Notes: generated by a model from the sequence alone, not told the origin. 24,509 bases of DNA from DASZCR01 sp964246705 (GCA_964246705.1 CAXTRQ010000086.1:1-24509); one strand, 5' to 3'; shown: positions 15,863-23,628, counted from the stretch's first letter. Numbers and translations: made by a program.

Positions 15863-15884
15863 GCATGTCTGTGTGCCGCCGTCT

Positions 15885-16118
15885 CTATTTCTGGCGCGCG
15901 GGGCGCGAAGTGGCGGGCTGGCGATTTCCGTTCGGCACAGCAGAGCCGTCGCCCAGCGGCGCATACCACCACCACGCGATAGCCCCGACCAGCAGCGCGA
16001 ACAAAATCGCGCCGACCAACGCCAACCGCACGGCCATCCGTACCATCCGCTTGACGATGAAGAAAAAGACGGCGAACCCCACGAGGGCGAAGACGATGGT
16101 GATAAGTCCTGCGGTCAT
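15885..16118 (-). CDS. Small two-helix membrane protein of unknown function
   Basis: This 77-residue product begins MTAGLITIVFALVG and has two membrane helices (about 4-22 and 29-52) joined by a short basic turn (KRMVRMAVR), then a polar Pro/Arg-rich tail. The basic turn predicts that it faces the cytoplasm, so both termini face out. The ATG at 16118 was chosen over an upstream one at 16211, which would overlap the end of queF. It sits 19 bases after queF and 22 bases before the MFS gene. No known domain was recognised; the spacing, not the sequence, is the main support for it as a gene. Confidence 0.6.
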   Translation of the reverse strand: MTAGLITIVFALVGFAVFFFIVKRMVRMAVRLALVGAILFALLVGAIAWWWYAPLGDGSAVPNGNRQPATSRPARQK

Positions 16119-16137
16119 AAAAATACTGATGACTGAA

Positions 16138-16566
16138 CTACTGATCACTTTTTTTGTAGCTTGCGCGCACCACCGTCTTGATGTTGCCGCGCACATGAAA
16201 GTCGCCTTCAAGCTCGACGGCGAGGGGGTCGCACGCCGCGATGAAATCTTCGAGGATGACGTTGATCACGTGTTCGTGAAAGATTTTGATGTTGCGAAAC
16301 GAATTGATGTAAAGCTTCAGGCTTTTCAACTCGATGCAGCGTTCATTGGGCACGTATTCGAGTTTGATGGTCGCGAAATCCGGAAAGTCCGAGAACGGGC
16401 AGACGGCTGTAAACTCCGGCATCTCGAAGGAAATGCGGACCTCTCGCCCGACGAATTCGTATGGGAAAGTGTCTAACGGATAGAGATTCATTTCCTCGCG
16501 CGGCGTCGGGCAGATATTCAACTCCTGCTGGTTAACGGGCGGCAGAGGGGTTTCAGTGACGGCCAT
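16138..16566 (-). CDS. queF: NADPH-dependent 7-cyano-7-deazaguanine reductase (QueF, short type)
   Basis: The 142-residue protein reduces preQ0 to preQ1, the four-electron nitrile reduction in queuosine biosynthesis. It is a unimodular QueF in the tunnelling fold: FTAVCPFSDFPDF (52-64) holds the nucleophilic Cys56 and acid Asp63, the family motif ELKSLKLY is at 79-86, and HEH (97-99) follows. Length is typical of the short type. The ATG at 16566 is chosen because the family starts near here; an AAGGAG lies 13 bases upstream, further than usual and closer to an out-of-frame ATG. No queC, queD or queE is in the window, so the substrate must come from elsewhere in the genome or from outside. It leads a probable operon with a small membrane protein and an MFS carrier. 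Confidence 0.95.
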   Translation of the reverse strand: MAVTETPLPPVNQQELNICPTPREEMNLYPLDTFPYEFVGREVRISFEMPEFTAVCPFSDFPDFATIKLEYVPNERCIELKSLKLYINSFRNIKIFHEHVINVILEDFIAACDPLAVELEGDFHVRGNIKTVVRASYKKSDQ

Positions 16567-16642
16567 TTTTTCTTCATTACTCCTTGATTGATAACACCTG
16601 AATCTTACCTGAGCCGGACAACATGCGGCAACCACGAGCGGA

Positions 16643-16688
16643 CTGAAAGAGAAAGGACGGCTAATCCCGAAGCGATTAAACCGTCCTT
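16643..16688 (-). terminator. Intrinsic terminator of the DUF4142 gene
   Basis: On the minus strand AAGGACGG (16688-16681) pairs with CCGTCCTT (16660-16653), and the stem continues with one bulge (GATTA with TAATC) around a 7-base loop. A TTCTCTTTC tract follows. It lies about 100 bases after the DUF4142 stop and before queF, so it separates the two units. Confidence 0.75.
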
Positions 16689-16790
16689 CAGCCGACCCTG
16701 TAGGTTGCGAGCCGGAATTCTCAACTGCGACGGGCGGGCGTCGAACTTGTCACCCGGTCGCTTGCAAAACAATAGCTGCCCCGGCGGCAG

Positions 16791-17435
16791 CTACATCTTC
16801 GTCCCTGACGTTTTGTCATTCTTCATCATGCCCATCATCTTCGACATCATGTCGCGCGCCATGCTGAGATGCATCTGCACCGTCGGGAGCGTCTTCGATG
16901 CGAAGCCTTTGATGTCGGCATCCTTGCCTTTCATCTGCTCGTCCATGAAAAGCTTTGCCATGTTCTCATGATCTTTGACGCCCGCCATCTTCACATACTC
17001 GCGGTCGAAGTTCGCGCCTGAGAGCTTCATCATTTTCTGCATCATCGCTTCATGCTTAGCGTCCGGCGCGGTCGGCAAGCTGAGTCCCTTCGACGAAGCC
17101 AGTTGCATCAATTCTTCATTGGCCTTCGTGTGATCGTCAATCATCTTTTGCGCGTACTGCTTAACATCGTCGCTCGACGCGCGCTCTAAAGCGACGCGCG
17201 CCATGGCGACTTCAGCCATGCCGCCCTGTGCCGCCGTCATCGCAAACTTTTTGTCCATCGAACTGAGCATCATCGAACCGCCCATGTTGGAATTCATGTT
17301 TCCGTTCTGGCTCATGTTCGAGTTTGAATTCATGTTCGAGTTGGTATTCTGGCTTTCACGCGCCGTCGAGATGGCGACCAGCGCGCCGAAAATTGCGAAG
17401 GCTGCCAAGCCTGCTAACACTGAAATCTTCTTCAT
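16791..17435 (-). CDS. DUF4142 ferritin-like secreted protein
   Basis: The 214-residue protein has a signal sequence (hydrophobic ~5-25, ending near STARES), then a low-complexity Asn/Ser/Met linker (about residues 29-51, with repeated NSNM units), then a DUF4142 four-helix domain (~57-205). In the domain, KKFAMTAAQGGMAEVAMARVA and DDHTKANEEL are family-typical, and FDREYVKMAGVKDHENMAKLF contains the usual His. DUF4142 proteins are exported, ferritin-like and of unknown function. The C-terminus is rich in Met and Lys (MMSKMMGMMK). Two adjacent ATGs exist; the second (17435) has GGGAG at 5 bases and is preferred over 17438. A terminator follows at 16643-16688. The neighbouring PA2169-type gene encodes another four-helix protein, suggesting a shared stress or envelope role. 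Confidence 0.88.
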   Translation of the reverse strand: MKKISVLAGLAAFAIFGALVAISTARESQNTNSNMNSNSNMSQNGNMNSNMGGSMMLSSMDKKFAMTAAQGGMAEVAMARVALERASSDDVKQYAQKMIDDHTKANEELMQLASSKGLSLPTAPDAKHEAMMQKMMKLSGANFDREYVKMAGVKDHENMAKLFMDEQMKGKDADIKGFASKTLPTVQMHLSMARDMMSKMMGMMKNDKTSGTKM

Positions 17436-17524
17436 CATGTCTCCCTTTGTTTGAAACTTAAAACCGCTTATTTGAGAGGGGCAGACGAAACGCACGCCCC
17501 TCAACTGATGTGTGCGCGCGCTTC

Positions 17525-17983
17525 TCAAGCGCCCGTGCCGGTTGCTTTTTCCAGCGTGCGAATGCGCCCATGCGCCTCCTGAATTTGTGTGAACTGGCGT
17601 TCGACGATTGAGTGAATGTTGACGGGCAGGTTTCCGCCGTCGAGCGCCGCGCGATAATTGCTGACCGCCGCATCTTCGCCGCGCTCGCATTCTGAAACGA
17701 CCGCGCCTTCGTCTTCGCCCGTCACTGCCGATTTGATGTTTATCCAGCCGCGATGCAGTGTGGCCGCGACGCTGCCCGTCTGTTCCGGGTCGCCGCCGAG
17801 CAGTCGCACCTCGTTCTGAAGTTCGCCCGCGAACCCCGCGCGCTGCTGTGCGTAAGTGTGAAAGAGTGTCTTGAGATCGCTGTTGCGGACGCCATCGGCG
17901 GCGGTCTGGAATCCGTCCTGCCCGTCCTTGCACGTCTCGATTAAACTGTTGAGCGTTGAAATCACCGTCTCGTTGTCTGCCAT
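17525..17983 (-). CDS. PA2169-family four-helix-bundle protein (DUF2383)
   Basis: The 152-residue protein matches the PA2169/DUF2383 family throughout: opening NETVISTLNSLIETCKDG (4-21), then SDLKTLFHTYAQQRAGFAGEL (35-55), GSVAATLHRGWINIKSAVTG (70-89) and ERGEDAAVSNYRAAL (100-114). These are cytoplasmic ferritin-like helical bundles with no proven function, often tied to stress or general maintenance. The ATG at 17983 has a GGGGAG ribosome site at good spacing. It lies between the rhomboid gene and DUF4142 with gaps of 57 and about 90 bases, so cotranscription is possible but not shown. Nothing looks truncated. Confidence 0.9.
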   Translation of the reverse strand: MADNETVISTLNSLIETCKDGQDGFQTAADGVRNSDLKTLFHTYAQQRAGFAGELQNEVRLLGGDPEQTGSVAATLHRGWINIKSAVTGEDEGAVVSECERGEDAAVSNYRAALDGGNLPVNIHSIVERQFTQIQEAHGRIRTLEKATGTGA

Positions 17984-18040
17984 TGTTTTTCTCCCCTGTT
18001 AGAACCACACCGAAAAAATTTGCTCGCTGCCCGGCAGCCG

Positions 18041-18808
18041 TCAGAACGCGTTTGCAGTCTGCCCGTCGCCGCCACGCGTGCGCCCGATGGCAAAGAGTTT
18101 GACGAGCACCAGACCGGCGATGAAGCCGCCGACGTGCGCGGCATACGCGACGCCGCCACCTTCCTGCGAACCGCCGCCGAGGAATCCGAGGCCGTTAATT
18201 AACTGGAAGACGAACCACAGCCCGACGGCCACCCATCCCGGCACTTGCGTCAGCATCCGCAGCATGAGCACCGTCACGCGCCGGCGCGGGTGCATCACCA
18301 GATAAGCGCCGAGCACACCCGAAATCGCGCCCGACGCGCCGAGGCTCGGAATCAATGCGCTGACGCCTGAAGTGTTCGTCAATACGTGCGCCATCGAAGC
18401 GATGAATCCGCATACCAGATAGAAGATGAAATACCGCACTTTGCCGAGGTCGTCTTCGACGTTGTCGCCGAAAATAAAAAGAAAGAGCATGTTGCCCAGC
18501 AGGTGCATCCACCCGCCATGCATAAACATCGAGGTCAACAACGTGAGATAGACGGAGCCTGCGATGGGCTGATGCTGGATGACGCCGATCGGCTTATCGG
18601 TCAGCGGGTCAACAATCGTCACGCGCCGGGTCACGTCTTCGTTGTTCACAATCTCATACGGCACGGTCGAATAGGCGTAAGTAAACTTCTCATTCGAGCC
18701 GCCGCCCTGCAAGAAAATGAAGACGAGAATGTTGATGGCGATGAACAGATAAGTGACGACGGGCGTCGTCCTGCGCCCGGTGTTGTCGTCATAGAGAGGG
18801 AAAATCAT
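18041..18808 (-). CDS. Rhomboid family intramembrane serine protease
   Basis: The 255-residue protein has about six or seven membrane helices and the rhomboid catalytic pair: nucleophile Ser159 in GASGAISG (157-164) and His225 in AYAAHVGGF. The upstream helix carries SMFMHGGWMHLLGNM (93-107), with His102 and Asn106 in the usual oxyanion-stabilising positions. A ~50-residue loop after the first helix (about 36-85) is likely external. Rhomboids cut transmembrane helices of substrate proteins; the substrate here is unknown. An AAGGA sits about 11 bases before the ATG. The C-terminal tail is short and basic. It starts a run with the PA2169 and DUF4142 genes downstream. Confidence 0.93.
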   Translation of the reverse strand: MIFPLYDDNTGRRTTPVVTYLFIAINILVFIFLQGGGSNEKFTYAYSTVPYEIVNNEDVTRRVTIVDPLTDKPIGVIQHQPIAGSVYLTLLTSMFMHGGWMHLLGNMLFLFIFGDNVEDDLGKVRYFIFYLVCGFIASMAHVLTNTSGVSALIPSLGASGAISGVLGAYLVMHPRRRVTVLMLRMLTQVPGWVAVGLWFVFQLINGLGFLGGGSQEGGGVAYAAHVGGFIAGLVLVKLFAIGRTRGGDGQTANAF

Positions 18809-18943
18809 CTGCGGCGTGTCCTTCTATCATCTGCGAACGTAGCGGCGCGGACGGTCGAATACCCGAATCCCGCCCATCAACGAGGGCATAATGCCCTTAG
18901 AGATACGCGAAAAGAAGTTGAAAGCGTTAAGAAAGCGTCGCTT

Positions 18944-20437
18944 TTAATCTAACACGTCATGGCTTGACGGCGCGCCGCTGACGATTCCGGCGGCCTCCAG
19001 CGCAGGCACGTGCGGCTTCAAAAGTTCGTATCCTTCGGAATGCGCCACGTAGGTCGCCGCCGTGATGTCGCCCGCGACATTCAGAGTCGTGCGGCACATA
19101 TCGAGGATACGATCAACTCCGAGAATGATGGCGATGAGCGCCGGATTGATGTTGTAGCTGACGAGCATGACGATGATGAAAGGTATCGAACCGGACGGCA
19201 CGCCCGCCGTGCCGATGCCGCCGAGAATCGCAAAGTAAGCGACGCCCAACTGTTGCGTGAGCGTCAGGTCAATTCCTGCAAGTTGCGCCAGAAAGAGCAC
19301 GGTCACGCCTTCATAGAGAGCCGTCCCGTTCTGATTGGCGGTCGCCCCGACCGTCAGCACGAAGCTATTGATTTCACGCGGCACGCCCAGATTCTCTTCC
19401 GAGACGCGCAGGGCTGTCGGGAGCGTCGCGTTCGATGAAGAGGTCGAAAAGGCCGTCAGCATGACGGTCTTGATGCGACGGAAAAATTCCAGTGGCGAGA
19501 TGCGCGAAAGGAAATAGACCGAGAGCGAATAGACGCCGAACATGTGTAGAGCGAGTCCGCCGAGGACGGTCAGGACGAACCACGCCAGCGCTTGCAAGAG
19601 GTCGAGTCCGAAGCGCGCCGTATTGTTGAAGAGCAGACACGCGACGGCGAACGGCGCGATCTTCATGATGATGTCAATAATCTTCGCGGAGATTTCAAAC
19701 AACGCTTGCAGCACGCGCAGCAACGGAGCCGACACCTCGACGGGCACGAGCGTCGCCGCTACGCCGAGCAGCACGGCGAAGAACATCAGGTGCAACATGT
19801 CCGGCGTGTCCGTCTGCCGCTCTTCGCCCGCCTTGATTCCCGCGACCGACGCCAGAGGATTCGACGGCACGATGGTCTTGACGACCTGCATCAACACCGA
19901 ATCGCTCGACCCGGTCTTTTTCGTCGCCTCGACGCTCTTCGCGGCGTCCGAGCCGTAGCGTTGTTGCAGCCCGCGCGCCGTCGCTTCGTCAATCCGCTTG
20001 CCGGGTTTAATCACATTTGCCATCGTCAGGCCGATGACGACCGAGATGGCGGAGATGACGAGCGTATAGGCGAACGACTTGAGGCCGACGCGTCCCAGCT
20101 TGCGAATGTCGCCGATGCCCGCGACGCCGACGACGAGCGATGAAAAGACGAGTGGAATAACGACCATCAGCAACAGTCGCAGGAAGAGATGTCCAATCGG
20201 CTCGGTGATATTTGAGATCGTCCATGTGACGCGCGCATCGTCGCCGCCGAGCGCGCGGTTGACCGCGACACCGGCCACGACTCCGATCAGCAACCCGATC
20301 AGGATACGCGTGTGCAGAGCCATGCCGCGCGGTCGGTCGGGCGTGTTGTCGTCAAGGTCGGTCGTCTGCTCTCGCTCGTAGGCATCCGCCCGCACGACTT
20401 CCTTCGACGCGTCTCGTCTGTCCCGTTCATCAACCAT
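18944..20437 (-). CDS. Dicarboxylate/amino acid:cation symporter (glutamate-type)
   Basis: The 497-residue carrier belongs to the DAACS family (GltP, GltPh, DctA). The serine-rich re-entrant loop STSSSNATLPTAL is at 331-343, the second re-entrant loop region GGIGTAGVPSGSIP at 406-419, and the substrate helix has LDMCRTTLNVAGD (445-457), keeping Asp446, Arg449, Thr450, Asn453 and Asp457, the set tied to acidic amino acid binding in GltPh. The normally conserved NMDGT of helix 7 reads NQNGT (368-372), so one cation-ligand Asp is Asn. There is a ~38-residue charged N-terminal extension; ATG 20323 (MALHTR) is an alternative start, and neither has a clear ribosome site. It likely imports glutamate or aspartate with Na+ or H+. 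A heptamer repeat region separates it from nadK. Confidence 0.9.
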   Translation of the reverse strand: MVDERDRRDASKEVVRADAYEREQTTDLDDNTPDRPRGMALHTRILIGLLIGVVAGVAVNRALGGDDARVTWTISNITEPIGHLFLRLLLMVVIPLVFSSLVVGVAGIGDIRKLGRVGLKSFAYTLVISAISVVIGLTMANVIKPGKRIDEATARGLQQRYGSDAAKSVEATKKTGSSDSVLMQVVKTIVPSNPLASVAGIKAGEERQTDTPDMLHLMFFAVLLGVAATLVPVEVSAPLLRVLQALFEISAKIIDIIMKIAPFAVACLLFNNTARFGLDLLQALAWFVLTVLGGLALHMFGVYSLSVYFLSRISPLEFFRRIKTVMLTAFSTSSSNATLPTALRVSEENLGVPREINSFVLTVGATANQNGTALYEGVTVLFLAQLAGIDLTLTQQLGVAYFAILGGIGTAGVPSGSIPFIIVMLVSYNINPALIAIILGVDRILDMCRTTLNVAGDITAATYVAHSEGYELLKPHVPALEAAGIVSGAPSSHDVLD

Positions 20438-20447
20438 AATTTGTGAA

Positions 20448-20549
20448 GAATGAAGGATGAACGATGAAGGATGAGCGAGCTTCGAGTGAAAGCGACCATC
20501 GAGTGGTCGCTCAAAGCCGATTCACCCCTCATCTTTCATCCTTCATCCC
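20448..20549. repeat. Heptamer-type inverted repeat with inner hairpin between nadK and the symporter
   Basis: The left arm (20448-20475) is built from units such as ATGAAGG, ATGAACG and ATGAGCG. The right arm (20528-20549) is its near-perfect reverse complement (TTCATCCTTCAT). Between them GCGACCA (20492-20498) and TGGTCGC (20504-20510) form a perfect 7-bp stem. Almost the whole 116-base gap is thus one cruciform-capable element. Confidence 0.7.
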
Positions 20550-20553
20550 TTCC

Positions 20554-21438
20554 TCACCTCCCCCAGCGTAGTTTGCCGCGCAACACTTCAAAGTAGTTGC
20601 GCGAGTCGGCCTGTATCAAGTTAAAACTCGTGCGGCTCTTGCGAATCAGGACGCGGTCTTCGACGACGAGCGGCAGGCCAACCTGCCCGTCGAGCGTCAG
20701 TGCGACATCTTCCTGCGGCGTCTTTAAAATCAGTTCGATCTCTACGTCGTCGGGCACGACGAGTGGGCGGTTCGAGAGCGTGTGCGGGCAGATTGGGGTA
20801 ATCACGACCGCGTTCATCGAAGGATAAACTATCGGCCCGCCCGCCGAGAGGTTGTAGGCGGTCGAACCCGTCGGCGTCGAGATAATCAAGCCGTCGGCGC
20901 GAAAGCAGTTGACGAACTGTTTGTTAATCCACGTCTCGATTTCGATGATGCGCGCCAGCGCCGACTTGCTGATTACGACATCATTAAGCACGCGCTCGTG
21001 CAGCATCTTCTCTTCGCCGCGAAAGACTTGTGCCGCCAGCATGACGCGCTGGTCGAGCCGGTAGTTGCCCTTGAGAATTGATTCGAGCGCCGGAATCATC
21101 TCTTCGACGCGAAGCTCCGTCAGGTATCCGAGCGTCCCGTAGTTGATGCCGAGCACGGGCACTTCGTGGTCGCCGAGCATGCGTGCCGTCGCAATCATCG
21201 TCCCGTCGCCGCCGAGCACCACGATCATGTCCACGGTCGCCGCCAGTTCGGCGTGCTCCAGCGTCTCAACGGCGCAGCCCGTCTCGGCTTCGATCCGTTC
21301 GCGCTCGACGCGCGGCCCCGCGACCAACTTGATGCCCCGCTCGCTCAACCATTCGAGGAGACGACAGATAGTCCCGACCGCCTCCGGCTGGTGCGGCTTA
21401 ATCAGAACGCCAACGCGACGAATCGTTGAACTCTCCAT
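20554..21438 (-). CDS. nadK: NAD+ kinase
   Basis: The 294-residue protein phosphorylates NAD+ to NADP+. The GGDGT motif is at 76-80, with catalytic Asp78, followed by GINYGTLGYLTEL (97-109), LNDVVISK (151-158; Asp where most have Glu), the NAD-binding ADGLIISTPTGSTAYNLSAGG (181-201) and ITPICPHTLSNRPLV. Length is normal. It starts at the ATG at 21438. It lies in a neighbourhood with tlyA, separated by the YkgJ-like, GNAT and zinc-ribbon genes; tlyA and nadK are neighbours in many bacteria, so this may be an expanded form of that cluster. No regulatory signal was recognised upstream. The downstream end abuts a heptamer repeat. Confidence 0.96.
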   Translation of the reverse strand: MESSTIRRVGVLIKPHQPEAVGTICRLLEWLSERGIKLVAGPRVERERIEAETGCAVETLEHAELAATVDMIVVLGGDGTMIATARMLGDHEVPVLGINYGTLGYLTELRVEEMIPALESILKGNYRLDQRVMLAAQVFRGEEKMLHERVLNDVVISKSALARIIEIETWINKQFVNCFRADGLIISTPTGSTAYNLSAGGPIVYPSMNAVVITPICPHTLSNRPLVVPDDVEIELILKTPQEDVALTLDGQVGLPLVVEDRVLIRKSRTSFNLIQADSRNYFEVLRGKLRWGR

Positions 21439-21649
21439 CGGTCACAAAAGTTGAAGCAGAGAAAAGGTGTAAACCCGGTTTCCGCAGCGCGCTCGAGGCT
21501 AAGGGGTCGAGCTTCGGCGAAGGCTCCGTGAAAATCTTCCGGGCATGGCTTGGAATTTCTTAGGAAACGTTTCGGATAATATCTGCGCCCGTGCGGGAGT
21601 GTCAACGATTATAGAAACGATGAGGGCGGAGCGCCGCAACGTTGAGTTG

Positions 21650-21683
21650 TTAGAAAAATCTGAAATCTCAAACTTGAGATTTT
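21650..21683 (-). terminator. Intrinsic terminator of the zinc-ribbon protein gene
   Basis: AAATCTCAA (21663-21671) and TTGAGATTT (21674-21682) form a compact AT-rich stem. On the minus strand a GATTTTTCT tract follows directly. It is about 40 bases after the zinc-ribbon gene stop (21718). The remaining gap to nadK (21439-21650) shows no gene. Confidence 0.75.
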
Positions 21684-21717
21684 GAAATGCTTTTCATTCC
21701 GCGTCCCGCGTCCATGA

Positions 21718-22197
21718 TTATCTTTGCGGTTCGCGGTAGGAAGGCTCAAACGTGCGCGTCGTGTTTTCGGTGACGCTGCCGACATGATCCGCGAACAATC
21801 CGACTCTGGCGGGGCTGAGTTCGCCCGCGCCCGCCGGACTCTTTAATGAGGGGGATGCGCTCTTCGCCCGCGACGACATATGAGGCTTGAGCATGCGCGT
21901 CCAAAAACGCATCAACATCTTGACGCTGCCGAGAATAGTGAATGAGACGAGCGCAGCCAGCCACACCACCGAACGCGGCGACAGCCCGCTCTCGACCAGC
22001 GCGACCATCAGACCGAAGAGCACGGCCAACCCGCCGACGACCAGAAACAGCGTCGTCACGCCAATCGCCCACGCGCTGCCCGCCGGGATCGCGGGACGAG
22101 TTTCCGGCGCAAGCGTCAAGTGGTTCAAGCTTCCGCCGCAACGCTTACAATAGTTCAAGCCGGGCGTCGCTTCTGCGCCGCAATTCGGACAATACAT
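21718..22197 (-). CDS. Zinc-ribbon membrane protein
   Basis: The 159-residue protein opens with a zinc ribbon, CPNCG (3-7) and CKRCG (17-21), the four cysteines expected to bind one zinc. Two membrane helices follow (about 41-67 and 75-95), then a polar cytoplasmic tail rich in Ser, Ala and Pro. A GGAGG ribosome site precedes the ATG by about 8 bases. Such ribbon-plus-two-helix proteins are common and of unknown function, often thought to sense or scaffold at the membrane; nothing here is more specific. It is followed by a clear terminator, and preceded by the GNAT gene at 71 bases. Confidence 0.85.
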   Translation of the reverse strand: MYCPNCGAEATPGLNYCKRCGGSLNHLTLAPETRPAIPAGSAWAIGVTTLFLVVGGLAVLFGLMVALVESGLSPRSVVWLAALVSFTILGSVKMLMRFWTRMLKPHMSSRAKSASPSLKSPAGAGELSPARVGLFADHVGSVTENTTRTFEPSYREPQR

Positions 22198-22268
22198 CTA
22201 AAAACCTCCGCCTGCTGCCGTCAAAATAGTGTCTTGCTTTTCAATGTACGAACGTCAATCCTTAAATG

Positions 22269-22823
22269 TTACGACTTTCTGATTTCCCTCCACTCGTCCT
22301 CAAGCATGCCGTAAACAACGAGGTCAACGAAACGGTCGTAGAGCCACTGCACTTCTCGAAATGTCACTTCCTGCGTAAACCCCAGACGTTCCGGCACGGC
22401 GCGGCTGCGCGTGTTCGACGGCACGCAGAGAATCTCGACGCGATGCAGGCGCAACTCTCCGAAGCCGTAGTCGAGCAGCACGCGGCAACCGCGCGTCACC
22501 AGCCCGCGCCCCTCGAACGTCGAGCCGACGAAATAACCGATGCTCGCGCTGCGGTTCGCCAAATCAATGCCTCGCAGGCTGAGAAAACCTGCGAGGCGAT
22601 GATCGAGCCAGAGCGTCGTCGGCACGGCCTGACGGGCGGCGAACTTTTGCAGTTCTTTCCTGATTAGCTCGCTCGCGTGCTCAAGCGAATAATCGAGCGG
22701 AAAGCCCGGCATCCACTCTCTGAAGCGCGCCAGATTATCTTGCACCAGCGCGCACAGTTCTCCCGCATAACGCGCTTCGGGCAAGCGCAACTCTTCGCCT
22801 TTGCCGATTCGATAGCTGAACAT
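22269..22823 (-). CDS. GNAT family N-acetyltransferase, RimJ/RimL-like
   Basis: The 184-residue enzyme resembles ribosomal-protein serine N-acetyltransferases of the RimL type. After an N-terminal half with LARFREWMPGF, it has IGYFVGSTFEGRGLVTRGC, covering strand 4 and the acetyl-CoA-binding loop (R-G-L-V-T at the pyrophosphate site), then LRLHRVEILCVPSNTRSRAV and PERLGF, the typical acyl-CoA-side motif, and a closing VQWLYDRFVDLVVYGML. Length is normal. The ATG at 22823 is used because upstream in-frame sequence runs into the next gene and is not GNAT-like. The substrate could be a ribosomal protein or a small amine; it is not determined. It lies 46 bases after the YkgJ-like gene. Confidence 0.9.
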   Translation of the reverse strand: MFSYRIGKGEELRLPEARYAGELCALVQDNLARFREWMPGFPLDYSLEHASELIRKELQKFAARQAVPTTLWLDHRLAGFLSLRGIDLANRSASIGYFVGSTFEGRGLVTRGCRVLLDYGFGELRLHRVEILCVPSNTRSRAVPERLGFTQEVTFREVQWLYDRFVDLVVYGMLEDEWREIRKS

Positions 22824-22869
22824 TTTGTTGACGCAACCAACTTTCCTTGCCGCGCTCCGAACCGCCGTT

Positions 22870-23532
22870 TTAAAAGCGAAGCACAGGCAAACTTCTGCGT
22901 TCGAGGCGTGCGCGACGCGCGGCGTTGCCGTGCGGCTTCGAGAGGCGACGCGCCGACCATTCGCGCGTGAGATGTTCGAGCCGCGCACTCTCGGCTTCCG
23001 GGTCAACGAGCGTGAGCCATAAAGGGGTGGGCAGCCACGCCCACGCCGCGCCGTAAACTTCCGTGTTCAACTGCTCGACGCGCCGCTCCGCCTTCCACTG
23101 CAAAGTGGGCGGCGGTACGTCTTCCCAATTGTCATAACAGGCATGCTGAATACACGGCGCAGGCTTCGCGCGGCGATGCACGAGACAACCCACGCCCGGC
23201 GCAAACAGAGGGCATGAATAAGTCTGCGCGAAAGTGTCGCCCGCCGGACGGAGGTTGTAGCGCGCCACGGCTTCGCCCGCGCGTGCATAGACGGCGCGGC
23301 GCGCTTCATCCGTCAGGCGCGGCGTGCGCGCAAGCGTCTCTCGCATCGCCACCGCTTCGAGCCGCGTAATGTGAACATTCACGAAATGCGCGTCCGTGCA
23401 ACAAACTCCGGCGTGCGGGCACACACGGCAATCCTGCGCCGCCCGCTCGTAATTCAACTTGATGTGACTCTGAAAAGCGACCTTCCCGCGCTGCAAACGC
23501 GCCAACGCCGCCGCCTCCGACAATTTTCTCAT
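22870..23532 (-). CDS. YkgJ family cysteine-cluster protein
   Basis: The protein (220 residues from ATG 23532) carries eight cysteines in two groups, as in the YkgJ/FliB-like putative zinc- or iron-chelating family. Counted from the longer start at 23571 they are Cys48, 51, 57, 58 (CxxCx5CC) and Cys120, 129, 140, 145. The longer start overlaps a strong hairpin and lacks a ribosome site, while 23532 follows an AAGG only 2 bases away, so the start is uncertain. The C-terminal third is Arg- and Leu-rich with no recognised domain. Family function is not established; metal binding is inferred from the cysteines. It sits between tlyA and a GNAT gene. Confidence 0.82.
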   Translation of the reverse strand: MRKLSEAAALARLQRGKVAFQSHIKLNYERAAQDCRVCPHAGVCCTDAHFVNVHITRLEAVAMRETLARTPRLTDEARRAVYARAGEAVARYNLRPAGDTFAQTYSCPLFAPGVGCLVHRRAKPAPCIQHACYDNWEDVPPPTLQWKAERRVEQLNTEVYGAAWAWLPTPLWLTLVDPEAESARLEHLTREWSARRLSKPHGNAARRARLERRSLPVLRF

Positions 23533-23551
23533 CACCTTATTTCGCGTCCTT

Positions 23552-23611
23552 CTTCTTAGCGCCTCCAGCATCTTGGCGTGAAACTATCGCTCACGCCAAG
23601 ACGTTAAGAAG
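23552..23611. repeat. Nested hairpin between tlyA and the YkgJ-like gene
   Basis: TCTTGGCGTGA (23571-23581) and TCACGCCAAGA (23591-23601) are a perfect 11-bp inverted repeat around a 9-base loop. Outside it, CTTCTTAGCG (23552-23561) and CGTTAAGAAG (23602-23611) pair with one mismatch. No U-tract follows on the minus strand, so it may be a factor-dependent terminator, a protein site, or a structure occluding the upstream ATG of the YkgJ-like gene. Confidence 0.65.
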
Positions 23612-23628
23612 AATTTAAGTTTTGAAGT

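Noticed and set aside
16567..16790. preQ1 riboswitch upstream of queF
   Set aside because: I looked for the short stem with A-rich tail of class I and for class II features; only the terminator of the upstream gene is visible.
17439..18008. Upstream extension of the DUF4142 frame, to 405 residues
   Set aside because: The extension reads the PA2169-family gene out of frame; the signal peptide and ribosome site place the start at 17435.
18883..18895. GGGCATAATGCCC palindrome as terminator
   Set aside because: The loop would be one base and no U-tract follows; it is too short to support a call.
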